From NCBI GenBank assembly GCA_039818825.1, contig JBCBTD010000006.1, positions 48,746 through 112,745 on the forward strand: 64,000 nt of DNA, given 5' to 3'. Positions 8,692 to 17,504 of the stretch are shown piece by piece; position 1 is the stretch's first letter, and each line of letters opens with the position of its first letter. A program made the translations under genes and the position numbers. This stretch comes from JBCBTD01 sp039818825 (lineage in GTDB: Bacteria > Pseudomonadota > Alphaproteobacteria > Geminicoccales > Geminicoccaceae). The notes beneath the pieces were generated by a model, which had not been told where the DNA came from, made no database searches, and saw nothing but the letters and a program-made list of their open reading frames with translations.

Positions 8692-8979
8692 CGCCGAGCC
8701 GGGAGTCATCGAGAACGAGCGATGTTGGCATGTCCGGCAAAGACGTTGCTGGCCTCATGCTGGCGCGGAACGGTGTTGCGCTCGGGCCAAGCGCCGAACC
8801 TTGCTCCCGCGAGCGCCTGACCGGACGCTGACGTGAGGCGAAGAATCATACGCTCGGATATGGCGGCGCACGGGCGGTCATCGCGCGTGGGTGGTTCCAT
8901 GGGTAGGTCGGTAGGCTGAGGCGCGCTCCGCGGAAGAGCATCCGGAGGCTGGACGTCGCCGCACCAAGGGAGGGACGGA

Positions 8980-10242
8980 ATGAAGAAGACACTGGTTGCC
9001 ACGGTCTCGGCCGTAGCCCTCCTGTTGCCGGGCATGAGCTTGGCACAGGAAACCATTCGACTCGGCGTTCTGGTCGCACTGGAAGGGGCCTTCGCCGCCG
9101 GCGGCGCCGACGGTGTGCGCAATGTCGAGCTCGCGCTCAAGCAGGTCGACTCCATGGCGGGAGGCAAGAAGCTCGAGATGGTCGTCGCGCCATCGGACAC
9201 CACGCCCGATACGGCGGTTCGGCAGGCCCGCAAGTTGATCGAGCAAGACAACGTCGACATCATCATCGGTCCGCTGTCGGGGTCGGAAGGCATCGCGCTG
9301 CGCGACTACGCCAAGACCGTCCCGGACAAGACCGTGATCAACGGCATCTCTGGCGCGCTGGAGACGACCTGGGTCGACCCGGCACCAAACTTCTTCCGCT
9401 ACAACCTCGACGGTGCCCAGTGGGGGCAGGGCCTCGGCTCGTACGTCGTGAACGAGAAGGGCTGGAAGACGGTCGTCACGGTCGCCGCGGACTACTCCTT
9501 CGGCTACACGAACTTCCTCGGCTTCGCGGTCGACTTCTGTCGCGCCGGTGGTGACATCGTCGAGCGCTTTTGGGTGCCGCTCGGTTCGTCCGACTTCGCC
9601 GGTGTGATCGCGCAGCTCCCCGATGACGTCGACGCGATCTATCTGGGCGTCGGCGGCACCGACGCGATCAACTTCCTGAACCAGTACGAGCAGGCCGGTG
9701 CCGAGACGAACCTGATCGGCGGCACCATCATGGCCGACCAGACGGTGCTCACCTCGCGGGGTCGCGCCAAGGAGGCGCTGATCGGCACACCGACGTCGGG
9801 CGCCCTGTCGGCGGACAACCCGGCGCCCGAGTGGCAGGCCTACGTCAAGGCCTATCAGGATGCGTTCCCGGAAGACGAGCGCTTCCCGACGCCGTCGCTG
9901 TTCGGCGTCGGCTACTACAACGCCACGTTGGCGGCGATCGCGGGTCTGAACGCGGTCGGTGGTGATCTCAGCGACGGGCAGGCCAAGTTCCACGAAGCGC
10001 TGGCGAACCTCCAGCTGGAAACCCCGCTCGGCGTCGTGACGTTGAACGAGAACCGCCAAGCCACGGGCACCGTCTTCGTCAACGAGGTGGTGCAAGGTGA
10101 CGATGGCAGCCTCAGCAACAAGATGGTCGCCCGCATGGACGGTGTGAACCAGACACTGGGCATGACCGCCGACGAGTTCCGGGCGATGGGGCTCCCGTCG
10201 CGCGACACGCCGGACTGCGACGCGCTGCGCGCGGACGGCTGA
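8980..10242 (+). CDS. LivK-type ABC transporter substrate-binding protein
   Basis: A 420-residue periplasmic protein: signal peptide (cleavage near MSLAQ), then a type I periplasmic-binding fold starting IRLGVLVALEGAFAAGG and containing DTTPDTAVRQARKLIEQDNVD and IIIGPLSGSEG, as in branched-chain amino acid, amide and aromatic acid receptors. It would deliver substrate to the LivH/LivM/LivG/LivF-like proteins encoded from 12477. GGGAGGGA lies just upstream of the ATG. A strong stem-loop follows the stop, which often allows binding proteins to be made in excess over the downstream products. Ligand unknown; the family also takes aromatic carboxylates and urea-like compounds. Confidence 0.88.
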   Translation: MKKTLVATVSAVALLLPGMSLAQETIRLGVLVALEGAFAAGGADGVRNVELALKQVDSMAGGKKLEMVVAPSDTTPDTAVRQARKLIEQDNVDIIIGPLSGSEGIALRDYAKTVPDKTVINGISGALETTWVDPAPNFFRYNLDGAQWGQGLGSYVVNEKGWKTVVTVAADYSFGYTNFLGFAVDFCRAGGDIVERFWVPLGSSDFAGVIAQLPDDVDAIYLGVGGTDAINFLNQYEQAGAETNLIGGTIMADQTVLTSRGRAKEALIGTPTSGALSADNPAPEWQAYVKAYQDAFPEDERFPTPSLFGVGYYNATLAAIAGLNAVGGDLSDGQAKFHEALANLQLETPLGVVTLNENRQATGTVFVNEVVQGDDGSLSNKMVARMDGVNQTLGMTADEFRAMGLPSRDTPDCDALRADG

Positions 10243-10307
10243 CCGCACACACTTGCCGCCGGGCGGGGCCGCTCTGCCTCGGTTCCGGCGGTGACCGGCC
10301 GCGGGAT

Positions 10308-10330
10308 CGGGCCGTCCAGGTGACGGCCCG
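10308..10330 (+). terminator. Stem-loop after binding-protein gene
   Basis: CGGGCCGTC and GACGGCCCG form a perfect 9-bp stem around the loop CAGGT. There is no T-tract, so it is more likely a mRNA-stabilising or attenuating hairpin than a full terminator. A second, longer-looped inverted repeat (CCGCCGG ... CCGGCGG) lies just before it, starting near 10258. Confidence 0.55.
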
Positions 10331-10365
10331 GTGCCCACGTTCTTCGCCCGTCCGGGTGTTGGCCG

Positions 10366-11427
10366 ATGTCGCTGATCACGTACATGACGCGCGTCCACTT
10401 TGCGGACCGTGCCCTCGAGGACGCGCTGCCGGTCGAGGTGGGCAATCTCGGAGTGCGCCGACCGCTCGTCCTGACCGACGTGGTCGGCGAATCCGGGGAC
10501 AGCTACGATCGCCTCGTCGATGCTCTGCCCAGCACGTGCGCGGTGGTGGCGCTCCGCGGACACGCACCACAACCGACCGCTCGTGAGCACGCGGCGGCGA
10601 CGACCACGTTCTCGCGTTCGGGTTGCGACGGTATCGTCTGTCTCGGCGGCGACGGCCTGATCGACTTCGCCCGACTCACAGTCTGCAGCAAGTCCGCAGG
10701 AGGCGACGCGCCGGTCATTGCCGTGCCGACGATCACGGCGGGAATGGGGCTCGCCCCGGTCCGACACCAACCCGCGGTCGAGGGACCGCCGCGGGCACCG
10801 GTGCCCGCGGCGGTCATCTGTGATCCGACCTTGACCACATCGGCGGGGGCGGACGTGACGGCGGCTGCGGGCATGGACGTGCTGACCCACTGCCTCGAAG
10901 CTTGGCTGGGTGCGGCGTTCAATCCGCCAGCGGACGGCATTGCGCTCGAGGGTCTACGCCGGGCGGCGGGCTCTCTGGAACGGGCGGTCGCCGATGGAAG
11001 CGATCTCGAAGCGCGCCGCGAGCTGATGGCGGCGGCTCTCTGTGCCGGGCTTGCGGCGCAGAAGGGCGCTGGTGGTGTCGAGGCCCTGGCGCGGGCGGCC
11101 GAAGCGGAGGCGGGTCTCGTCGGCCTGCACGGGCTCTTGCACGCGGCTCTTCTCCCGGTGGTCTTGGCCTTCAATGCGCCGGCCGTGGCCGACCGGCTGG
11201 ACCAAGTCAGGGCAGCGTTGCAGCTGCCGGCTGAGGCCGATCTCGGCGCAGCGCTGGCGGCCCTCGGCGCCAGGGTGGCGCTGCCTTCGCGACTGGGTCG
11301 TTTCGGGTTCGATGCCAGGGCCCGGGCGCGCATCGCGGCGACCGCGGTGGCCGACCCGGCGAACCGGACAAATCCGCGCCACGCGACGCCCGCAGACTAC
11401 TTGCACCTTCTCGAAGCCGCCGACTGA
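10366..11427 (+). CDS. Iron-containing alcohol dehydrogenase / maleylacetate reductase homologue, degenerate site
   Basis: A 353-residue protein of iron-alcohol-dehydrogenase type. The Rossmann part has CLGGDGLIDFARL in place of the usual GGGSxxD loop, and PTITAGMGLAPV in place of PTTxGTGSE. The helical metal domain keeps GMDVLTHCLEAW (the Asp and His ligands) and a late LHGLLHAALLPVVL, but the segment that normally supplies the first HxxxH His reads GVEALARAAEAEA. At least one iron ligand therefore seems lost. Family members reduce maleylacetate or aldehydes with NAD(P)H in the cytoplasm; whether this one is active is doubtful. It lies between the binding protein and an AraC gene of the same block. 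Confidence 0.75.
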   Translation: MSLITYMTRVHFADRALEDALPVEVGNLGVRRPLVLTDVVGESGDSYDRLVDALPSTCAVVALRGHAPQPTAREHAAATTTFSRSGCDGIVCLGGDGLIDFARLTVCSKSAGGDAPVIAVPTITAGMGLAPVRHQPAVEGPPRAPVPAAVICDPTLTTSAGADVTAAAGMDVLTHCLEAWLGAAFNPPADGIALEGLRRAAGSLERAVADGSDLEARRELMAAALCAGLAAQKGAGGVEALARAAEAEAGLVGLHGLLHAALLPVVLAFNAPAVADRLDQVRAALQLPAEADLGAALAALGARVALPSRLGRFGFDARARARIAATAVADPANRTNPRHATPADYLHLLEAAD

Positions 11428-11478
11428 GTGGCAATCACGGCTTCCCCGTCGGAGAAACTGCGCTAACGTAGCAGACCA

Positions 11479-11497
11479 CCGCGTCAAGAGAACGCGG
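11479..11497 (+). other. Small hairpin before AraC ribosome site
   Basis: CCGCGT and ACGCGG can pair as a 6-bp stem with a 7-base loop, ending four bases before the GGAGG of the AraC gene. It may be chance in GC-rich DNA; no function is assigned. Confidence 0.25.
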
Positions 11498-11510
11498 CAG
11501 GGAGGTGAAG

Positions 11511-12350
11511 ATGAGCACTGCACTTGCCGTCTTCCACGGCGTTTTTGGACGCGTATGCCTTTACGCGATGGACCGCAGGATGGCGCCACACGCGCATCGT
11601 GAGGGCCATTTACTCTTTCACGTGACCGGGCCGCCGGGAACGGTCGTCGTCGACGACATCCCCTATCCGATCGCCCCCGGACAGGCCGTGGCGATCAGCC
11701 CCTGGCAACCACACTACTATTGCCCGCTGCACGATCACGCGCCGACGCTCGCCCTCGTACTCTACATCAGGGCGTCTTGGTTCTTGGAGGCGTCGCGCCG
11801 CGCCTCGGCGTCGCTCCGCTTCGGCCGTGTCGGCGTCGAAGTTACCGACCATTTGGCTCGGCTGGTCTGCGGGAACGCCCAGTCGATGCTGGACCCCGAT
11901 CGCGACGACCCGGCGATGGAGGATCGGCTCAGCACGCTGACGCAGGCGGCCTTCGATCAGTCCTGGCAGTGGACGAGCAAGGGCGATGCCTTCTTGGGCA
12001 ACGCCCAGCCGAAGAGCGACTACCGGATCCGCAACGCCCTGAGGCTCATCCAGCAGCGTGTCGGTGACAGCCTCGAACTGGACACGGTGGCCCGCGAGGT
12101 GGGCCTGTCACGTCCCCACTTCTTCAAACTGTTCCGCGCCCAAATGGGGCTGACGCCGAACCTCTATCTCAACGCACTACGGATGGAACGGGCGATCGAC
12201 TTGCTCGCCGACTCCCGTGAGGCGGTGGCCAAGATCGGCTTCAACCTCGGCTTCTCGAGCCAGGCGAGCTTTTCGCGCTTCTTCATCGCGAACGGCGTCG
12301 TGCCGCCCAGCGCCTACCGCCGGAGCGTCTACGTCACCAATCCGGCCTGA
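11511..12350 (+). CDS. AraC-family transcriptional regulator
   Basis: A 279-residue protein. Residues 1-150 form a cupin-like sensor (DRRMAPHAHREGHLLFHVTG; IAPGQAVAISPWQPHYY), and the last 100 residues form the double helix-turn-helix (SLELDTVAREVGLSRPHFFKLFRAQMG region; VAKIGFNLGFSSQASFSRFF), ending PSAYRR. The ATG at 11511 is chosen over GTG 11505 because the latter lies in the GGAGG ribosome site. It is encoded within the transport/oxidation block and immediately before livH, so it is the most likely local activator. The cupin domain would bind the pathway substrate or an intermediate. Confidence 0.88.
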   Translation: MSTALAVFHGVFGRVCLYAMDRRMAPHAHREGHLLFHVTGPPGTVVVDDIPYPIAPGQAVAISPWQPHYYCPLHDHAPTLALVLYIRASWFLEASRRASASLRFGRVGVEVTDHLARLVCGNAQSMLDPDRDDPAMEDRLSTLTQAAFDQSWQWTSKGDAFLGNAQPKSDYRIRNALRLIQQRVGDSLELDTVAREVGLSRPHFFKLFRAQMGLTPNLYLNALRMERAIDLLADSREAVAKIGFNLGFSSQASFSRFFIANGVVPPSAYRRSVYVTNPA

Positions 12351-12359
12351 ACACTTTTG

Positions 12360-12390
12360 CCGACGGTCAGGGCAATGATCAGACTGTCGG
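12360..12390 (+). terminator. Imperfect stem-loop after AraC gene
   Basis: CCGACGGTC (12360-12368) and GACTGTCGG (12382-12390) pair with one mismatch around a 13-base loop. No T-tract follows. It could be a weak terminator or an operator before livH. Confidence 0.3.
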
Positions 12391-12476
12391 GTATCTCACC
12401 CAAGGCCCCTCGCGGTTACCGTGATCAGCGGCGGTGACGACCAGTTCTAGCCGCGCGGCCACGGGACGAGGGGGGA

Positions 12477-13490
12477 ATGCAGAGCTTCATAGGCCGCTAT
12501 CCGGTCTGGTCGCTGATCATCGCGGTCGTCTTGGCAGGGCTGTTGTGGCTGATCGTGGCCCCGTGGCCTGCCGGCCTCGAGGAGGTCATGGGCAGGAAGC
12601 GGGTGTTCCTCAACGCCGTGTTCGGCGGCGTCACCTTGGGGGCGCTCTACTTCCTCGTCGCCAGCGGCTTCACGCTGATTTTCGGGCTGATGCGCAACGT
12701 CAACCTGGCGCATGGCTCGCTCTACCTTCTGGGCGGCTATCTCGGCTACGAGATCTCCGAGGCGACCGGCTCCTGGCTCCTGGCCTTTCCGATCGTCTTC
12801 GTGCTGGTGGCGTTGCTCGGCCTGCTCTTGCAGCACCTGGTGTTCCGGCGAATGGAGGGCGAAGAGCTCCGCCAGACGATGGTCACCATCGGGCTCTCTG
12901 TCGTGTTCGCGGACCTCATGCTGTGGATCTGGGGCGGGCAGAGCTACACCATTCTCTCACCCGAGTTCCTGTCGGGACCGCTGGAGCTACCCATCGTCAG
13001 CGGCACCAATCGGGCCGGCGAGACCGTCTTCCTGCGCTATCCGGCGGTGCGCATCGCGATTCTGCTCGCGGCGATCGTCATTGGCGTGGGGATATGGCTC
13101 GTCCTCAATCGGACCAGGGTCGGCATGCTGATACGGGCCGGCGTCGACGACCGTGACATGCTCGCCGCCTCGGGCGTGCAGATCCAGTACGTGTTTCTGG
13201 CCGTGTTCGCGTTCGGCGCCGGCCTTGCGGGCGTCGCCGGTGTGGTCGGCGGAACGTTCCAGTCCCTTTCACCCGGGGAGGATACGCGCTTCCTTCTGGC
13301 CTCGCTCGTGGTCGTCATCGTCGGCGGCATGGGCTCGATCCCCGGTGCCGCGATCGGCGCGCTCGTGATCGGGCTCAGCGAACAGCTCGGCCTCATCTAC
13401 GCCCCCACCTACTCGGTCGTGTTCACCTTCCTCATCATGGCCGCAGTGCTCGCGTTCCGGCCGCAGGGCCTGCTCGGGGTGAGGAACTAG
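12477..13490 (+). CDS. livH: Branched-chain amino acid type ABC permease LivH
   Basis: A 337-residue inner-membrane protein with about eight to nine hydrophobic segments. It shows LivH hallmarks: GGVTLGALYFLVASGFTLIF near residues 55-75, GLMRNVNLAHGSLYLLGGY, and the late segment VGGMGSIPGAAIGALVIG that contacts the ATPases. An N-terminal extra segment of about 40 residues (PVWSLIIAVVLAGLLW) adds one helix compared with typical LivH. The ATG at 12477 follows GGGGG closely. It forms the permease heterodimer with the next gene product. The gene starts the tightest-packed part of the block. Confidence 0.9.
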   Translation: MQSFIGRYPVWSLIIAVVLAGLLWLIVAPWPAGLEEVMGRKRVFLNAVFGGVTLGALYFLVASGFTLIFGLMRNVNLAHGSLYLLGGYLGYEISEATGSWLLAFPIVFVLVALLGLLLQHLVFRRMEGEELRQTMVTIGLSVVFADLMLWIWGGQSYTILSPEFLSGPLELPIVSGTNRAGETVFLRYPAVRIAILLAAIVIGVGIWLVLNRTRVGMLIRAGVDDRDMLAASGVQIQYVFLAVFAFGAGLAGVAGVVGGTFQSLSPGEDTRFLLASLVVVIVGGMGSIPGAAIGALVIGLSEQLGLIYAPTYSVVFTFLIMAAVLAFRPQGLLGVRN

Positions 13491-14534
13491 ATGCAGGCCG
13501 TCGAGCACACCGCGGCCGTCCGGCCCAGTTGGGTAGAGCAAGTCCCACTGCACGTATGGGGCCTTGCCGGCCTCTTGCTGATCATGCCGCTGCTGGCCAA
13601 CGATTTCTGGCTGTTCCAGGTGTTCGGCTGGACGTTCGTTCTCGGCATGATCGCGCTGTCGTTGATGTTCCTTGCCGGTTACGGCGGCATGGTGAGCCTC
13701 ATTCAGATGTCGGTGGCGGGCATGGGCGGCTACATGGTCGCCATTCTCGGGACCTCGGGGATGGCCGATTTCAGCGTCGGCCTGCCATGGTGGGTCAACA
13801 TTCCAGCCGCGATCCTCATCGCCGCCGCCTTCGGCACCATCGTCGGCGCCCTCGCCGTCCGTACCGAGGGCATCTACACGATCATGATCACCTTGGCTTT
13901 GGCCTCTGCGTTTTTCTATTTTACCCGTCAGAACTATGGTCTCTTCAACGGCTACACCGGCTTCAACCTAGTCGTGCCGCCACAACTCTTCGGCGTCGAC
14001 TGGCGCCAGCCGATACCGTTCTACTACCTCACCTTGGGTTGTGCGGTGCTCGCCTATGGTGCGGTCGTCTACGTATCTCGCTCGCCATTTGGCTTGGCCT
14101 TGCAGGGTGTCCGGGACAACCCGCGTCGAATGGCGGCTCTCGGCTTCAACGTCACCGCGCACCGGATCGCCGCCTACACCTTTGCCAGCGTGATTGCCGC
14201 CGCCGGTGGCATCCTCCTGGTCTGGCAAAACGCCCAGATCTCGCCCGGCACGATAGGTATCCCGGCGGTCATCGACATCCTCGTCATCGCGATCGTCGGC
14301 GGCATCAAGCGTCCGATCGGCCCGTTCGTCGGTGCGTTGATCTACGTCCTGCTGCGGACGTTCTCTCCTGACGTGCTCACCGCCCTCGACCTCTCTGGCG
14401 AACGCTTCAAGCTGTTGATCGGGATCGGCTTTCTCGCTGTCGTCTTCTTCTCGCCGGACGGCGTGTTGGGCCTTTGGGACCGCTGGCGCGAACGCGCCGA
14501 GCGACGGGATCCGTTGACCGGAGCGGAGCGATGA
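13491..14534 (+). CDS. livM: Branched-chain amino acid type ABC permease LivM
   Basis: A 347-residue membrane protein whose ATG directly abuts the livH stop codon. It has LivM motifs: GYGGMVSLIQMSVAGMGGYMVAI, the GIYTIMITLALASAFFYF segment, SPFGLALQGVRDNPRRMAALGFN (the cytoplasmic coupling region), and a late IVGGIKRPIGPFVGALIYV. It pairs with LivH to form the translocation path. The gene's stop overlaps the next start as ATGA, indicating translational coupling. Confidence 0.92.
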   Translation: MQAVEHTAAVRPSWVEQVPLHVWGLAGLLLIMPLLANDFWLFQVFGWTFVLGMIALSLMFLAGYGGMVSLIQMSVAGMGGYMVAILGTSGMADFSVGLPWWVNIPAAILIAAAFGTIVGALAVRTEGIYTIMITLALASAFFYFTRQNYGLFNGYTGFNLVVPPQLFGVDWRQPIPFYYLTLGCAVLAYGAVVYVSRSPFGLALQGVRDNPRRMAALGFNVTAHRIAAYTFASVIAAAGGILLVWQNAQISPGTIGIPAVIDILVIAIVGGIKRPIGPFVGALIYVLLRTFSPDVLTALDLSGERFKLLIGIGFLAVVFFSPDGVLGLWDRWRERAERRDPLTGAER

Positions 14535-15334
14535 GCACGCAGCTCGCGGATGCCGCGGAGCGGCTCGGTTCGGTCTCGGCACGCAACGCACTCGAGCTGC
14601 GCGGCGTGACCAAACTGTTCGGCGCGCTCGCCGCGATCGCCGACATCACCATGACGGTGCGGCCCGGCGAGCGGCGTGCCGTGCTGGGCTCGAACGGAGC
14701 GGGCAAGACCACGCTCTTCAACTGCGTCACCGGCGACTTCCTACCGACCTCGGGCACCATCCGGCTGTTCGGCGAGGACGTTACCAACTTCCCCGCCTAC
14801 GAGCGCATCCGACGGGGCTTGCGCCGCACCTATCAGATTTCGTTGTTGTTCGGTGGGCTGAGTGTCGCCGACAACGTCTACCTCGCTTGCCGCGGCGTTT
14901 CGCGCGGGCGGTTTTCGCTCCTGCGCCCGCGCCGCAGCGACCCGTTGTTGGCGCGCGTCGACGAGCTGATCGGGGCCGTGCATCTGTCCGCAGCGCAGTC
15001 CCGGCTCGTCGCCGAGCTGAGCTATGGGCAACAGCGCCAGCTCGAGATCGCACTGGCGCTCGCCGGCGCTCCCCGGTTCATCCTGTTCGACGAGCCGGCC
15101 GCCGGGCTGTCGCCGACCGAGCGTTCGGAGCTCATCGCCATCCTGACGGGCCTGCCCGGGCACATCGGCTACGTCATCATCGAGCACGACATGGATGTGG
15201 CGCTGCGCGTCGCCGAGAGCGTGACGATGATGCACAACGGCCGGGTCTTCAAGGAAGGCACGCCCGCGGAAATCGAGGCAGATCCAGAGGTGCAGGAGCT
15301 CTACCTGGGCGATGGGAGCGACGCCCATGGCTGA
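14531..15334 (+). CDS. livG: ABC transporter ATP-binding protein LivG
   Basis: A 267-residue ATPase from the ATG at 14531, which overlaps the livM stop (ATGA). Walker A is GSNGAGKTT, the signature is LSYGQQRQLEIALAL (LSYG in place of LSGG, usual for LivG), and Walker B is FILFDEPAAGLSP, followed by the H-loop IIEHDMDVAL. The RRTYQISLLFGGLSVADNV stretch is the LivG Q-loop region. It powers uptake with the next gene's ABC domain. An in-frame upstream extension to 14474 lies inside livM and is not used. Confidence 0.92.
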   Translation: MSTQLADAAERLGSVSARNALELRGVTKLFGALAAIADITMTVRPGERRAVLGSNGAGKTTLFNCVTGDFLPTSGTIRLFGEDVTNFPAYERIRRGLRRTYQISLLFGGLSVADNVYLACRGVSRGRFSLLRPRRSDPLLARVDELIGAVHLSAAQSRLVAELSYGQQRQLEIALALAGAPRFILFDEPAAGLSPTERSELIAILTGLPGHIGYVIIEHDMDVALRVAESVTMMHNGRVFKEGTPAEIEADPEVQELYLGDGSDAHG

Positions 15335-17504
15335 GCGCAGCGGAATCCCGGCGCTGGAAGTGGCGGGTCTCAACGTCTTTTACGGCGCCTCGCACGCGCT
15401 GCAGGGCGTCGATCTGCGGCTCGACGGCGGCGTGCTCTCGGTCGTCGGCCGCAACGGCATGGGCAAGTCGACGCTCTGCAAGGCGGTCATGGGCCTCGTG
15501 CCGGTGGCCTCCGGGTCGATCACCTTTGCCGGCCAACCGCTCGTCGGCCAAACGCCTGCGGAAATCGCGCGCATGGGCATCGGCTACGTCCCGCAGGGCC
15601 GCCGTTTGTGGCGGTCGCTGACCGTGGACGAGCATCTCCGGATGGTGGCTACTCGCGGTGGCGCCTGGACCGTCGAGCGCATCTACGCCACGTTCCCTCG
15701 ACTTGCCGAGCGTCGCAACAATGGCGGCGGCCAGCTTTCGGGCGGCGAGCAGCAGATGCTCGCGATCTCCCGAGCCCTCCTCCAAAACCCGCGCCTCCTG
15801 GTGATGGACGAGCCGACCGAGGGTCTGGCGCCGGTGATCGTCGCCCAGGTCGAGGAGATGCTGCTCCGGTTGGCCGACGAAGGCGCGATCGAGGTCCTGG
15901 TGATCGAGCAGAACATCGGCGTCGCCTGTGCCGTTGCCGACAGCGTCGCGATCATGGTCAACGGTCGAGTCAACCGCCTTGTCCAGGCGAGGGAACTCGC
16001 GGCCAACAGGGACTTGCAGGAGCGGCTTTTGGGCGTTGGCCGCCACGGCCACGACGACACGCCGATCGCTGCCGAGGCGGCGACAGCAGCCGGCGAAGGG
16101 CCGAAACTCGCAAAGGTCTACCTCTCCAATCCGGTGCCGCCGACCCGTTGGTCGCAGCCGGTTCCGGTGGAGCGGATCGAGCTGGCGGCACGCGTGGTCA
16201 GCACGGGCGCGACCGCGTTGCCGGCGCAGACGGCGCTCCGCCCGATCTCTGCGGTGGGTGTCGATGCCGTGCTCGTCGCGGGAACGCTCGACACCAAGGG
16301 CGACGAGCTGCGGTTCCTGCGCGACCTGCTGCGCGCGGCGGCGGTGCCGGTGCGGCTGGTGGACCTGTCGACGTCCGGCGCCCACGGCGGCGCCGACATC
16401 CCGGCGCATCAGATCGCAGCCTTCCACCCTCGCGGCGCGGCCGGCGTGTTCACGGGCGACCGCGGGCAGTCGGTGGCGGGCATGACACTGGCCTTCGCGC
16501 GCTGGATCGGGCGTCAGCAGGGCGTGGCCGGCATCATCTCCGCTGGCGGCTCGGGAGGCACGGCGATGGTCGCGCCGGCGATGCGCGCGCTGCCGATCGG
16601 CATTCCGAAGCTGATCGTCTCGACCGTCGCGTCAGGAGAGGTGTCGCAGTACGTGGGCCCGTCAGACATCATGATGATGCACTCCGTAGCCGACGTGCAG
16701 GGCCTCAACGCCATCACCGAGGAGGTGTTGTCGAACGCGGCTCAGGCGATGGCCGGGATGGTTCAGGCCAGGCGCCGCGCGCCGCCGCGCCAAGCGTCGA
16801 ACCCCGCTATCGCGCTTTCGATGTTCGGTGTGACGACGCCGGCCGTCCGGCAGGTCACGGCGCAGCTCCAAAACGACTGGGATTGCCTCGTCTTTCACGC
16901 CACTGGCATCGGCGGTCAGTCGATGGAAAAGCTCATCGACCAGGGCAAGGTCGCAGGCGTGATCGACCTCACGACGACCGAGATCTGTGACATGCTGATG
17001 GGCGGCGTCTTTCCGGCGACCGACGACCGCTTCGGTGCCGTCATCCGCACCCGAATGCCGTACGTCGGCTCGGTCGGTGCGCTCGACATGGTGAACTTCG
17101 GGGCACCGGAAACGGTGCCGGAGCGCTATGCGTCGCGACTGTTCTATCCGCACAACCCGCAAGTGACGCTGATGCGCACCACGGTTGCCGAGTGCGAGCA
17201 GATGGGGCGGTGGATCGGTGCCAGGCTCAACGAGATGGAGGGCCAGGTCCGCTTCTTCCTCCCGGACGGCGGCGTGTCCGCGCTCGATGCTCCGGGTCAG
17301 GCGTTCTTCGATCCGGCGGCGCGCGCCGCCCTGTTCGGTGCGCTGGAGCAGACGGTACGCCAGACGACGGCGCGCCAACTCATCCACGTTCCCCACCACA
17401 TCAACGCGCCCGAGTTCGCCGCCGCCATCGTCGGGGCCTTCCGGGCGCTCCACGGCGGCCGCCCAGTCCGGCGCACCGCGCACCACATGGAGGCCCGCCG
17501 ATGA
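15327..17504 (+). CDS. LivF ATPase fused to Tm-1-like (UPF0261) domain
   Basis: A 725-residue fusion. Residues 1-238 are a complete LivF-type ATPase: Walker A GRNGMGKST (41-49), Q-loop YVPQGRRLW, signature LSGGEQQ (137-143), Walker B LLVMDEP (157-163), and IEQNIGVA. A Pro/Ala-rich linker (about 240-310) leads to a UPF0261 domain (about 312-725) starting VDAVLVAGTLDTKGDEL and containing GDRGQSVAGM, SAGGSGGTAM and FHATGIGGQSMEKLID, and ending in HHINAPEFA. UPF0261 is the family of the N-terminal half of tomato Tm-1; its biochemical role is poorly known, and it binds nucleotide. The ATG at 15327, 8 bases after GGGAG, is preferred to 15312. The gene overlaps livG and the next gene, whose product corresponds to the other half of Tm-1. 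Confidence 0.85.
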   Translation: MAERSGIPALEVAGLNVFYGASHALQGVDLRLDGGVLSVVGRNGMGKSTLCKAVMGLVPVASGSITFAGQPLVGQTPAEIARMGIGYVPQGRRLWRSLTVDEHLRMVATRGGAWTVERIYATFPRLAERRNNGGGQLSGGEQQMLAISRALLQNPRLLVMDEPTEGLAPVIVAQVEEMLLRLADEGAIEVLVIEQNIGVACAVADSVAIMVNGRVNRLVQARELAANRDLQERLLGVGRHGHDDTPIAAEAATAAGEGPKLAKVYLSNPVPPTRWSQPVPVERIELAARVVSTGATALPAQTALRPISAVGVDAVLVAGTLDTKGDELRFLRDLLRAAAVPVRLVDLSTSGAHGGADIPAHQIAAFHPRGAAGVFTGDRGQSVAGMTLAFARWIGRQQGVAGIISAGGSGGTAMVAPAMRALPIGIPKLIVSTVASGEVSQYVGPSDIMMMHSVADVQGLNAITEEVLSNAAQAMAGMVQARRRAPPRQASNPAIALSMFGVTTPAVRQVTAQLQNDWDCLVFHATGIGGQSMEKLIDQGKVAGVIDLTTTEICDMLMGGVFPATDDRFGAVIRTRMPYVGSVGALDMVNFGAPETVPERYASRLFYPHNPQVTLMRTTVAECEQMGRWIGARLNEMEGQVRFFLPDGGVSALDAPGQAFFDPAARAALFGALEQTVRQTTARQLIHVPHHINAPEFAAAIVGAFRALHGGRPVRRTAHHMEARR

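Noticed and set aside
8878..10890. Open frame of 670 codons on the minus strand
   Set aside because: Antisense to the binding-protein and dehydrogenase-like genes; the product is His/Arg-rich in a way typical of GC-rich shadow frames.
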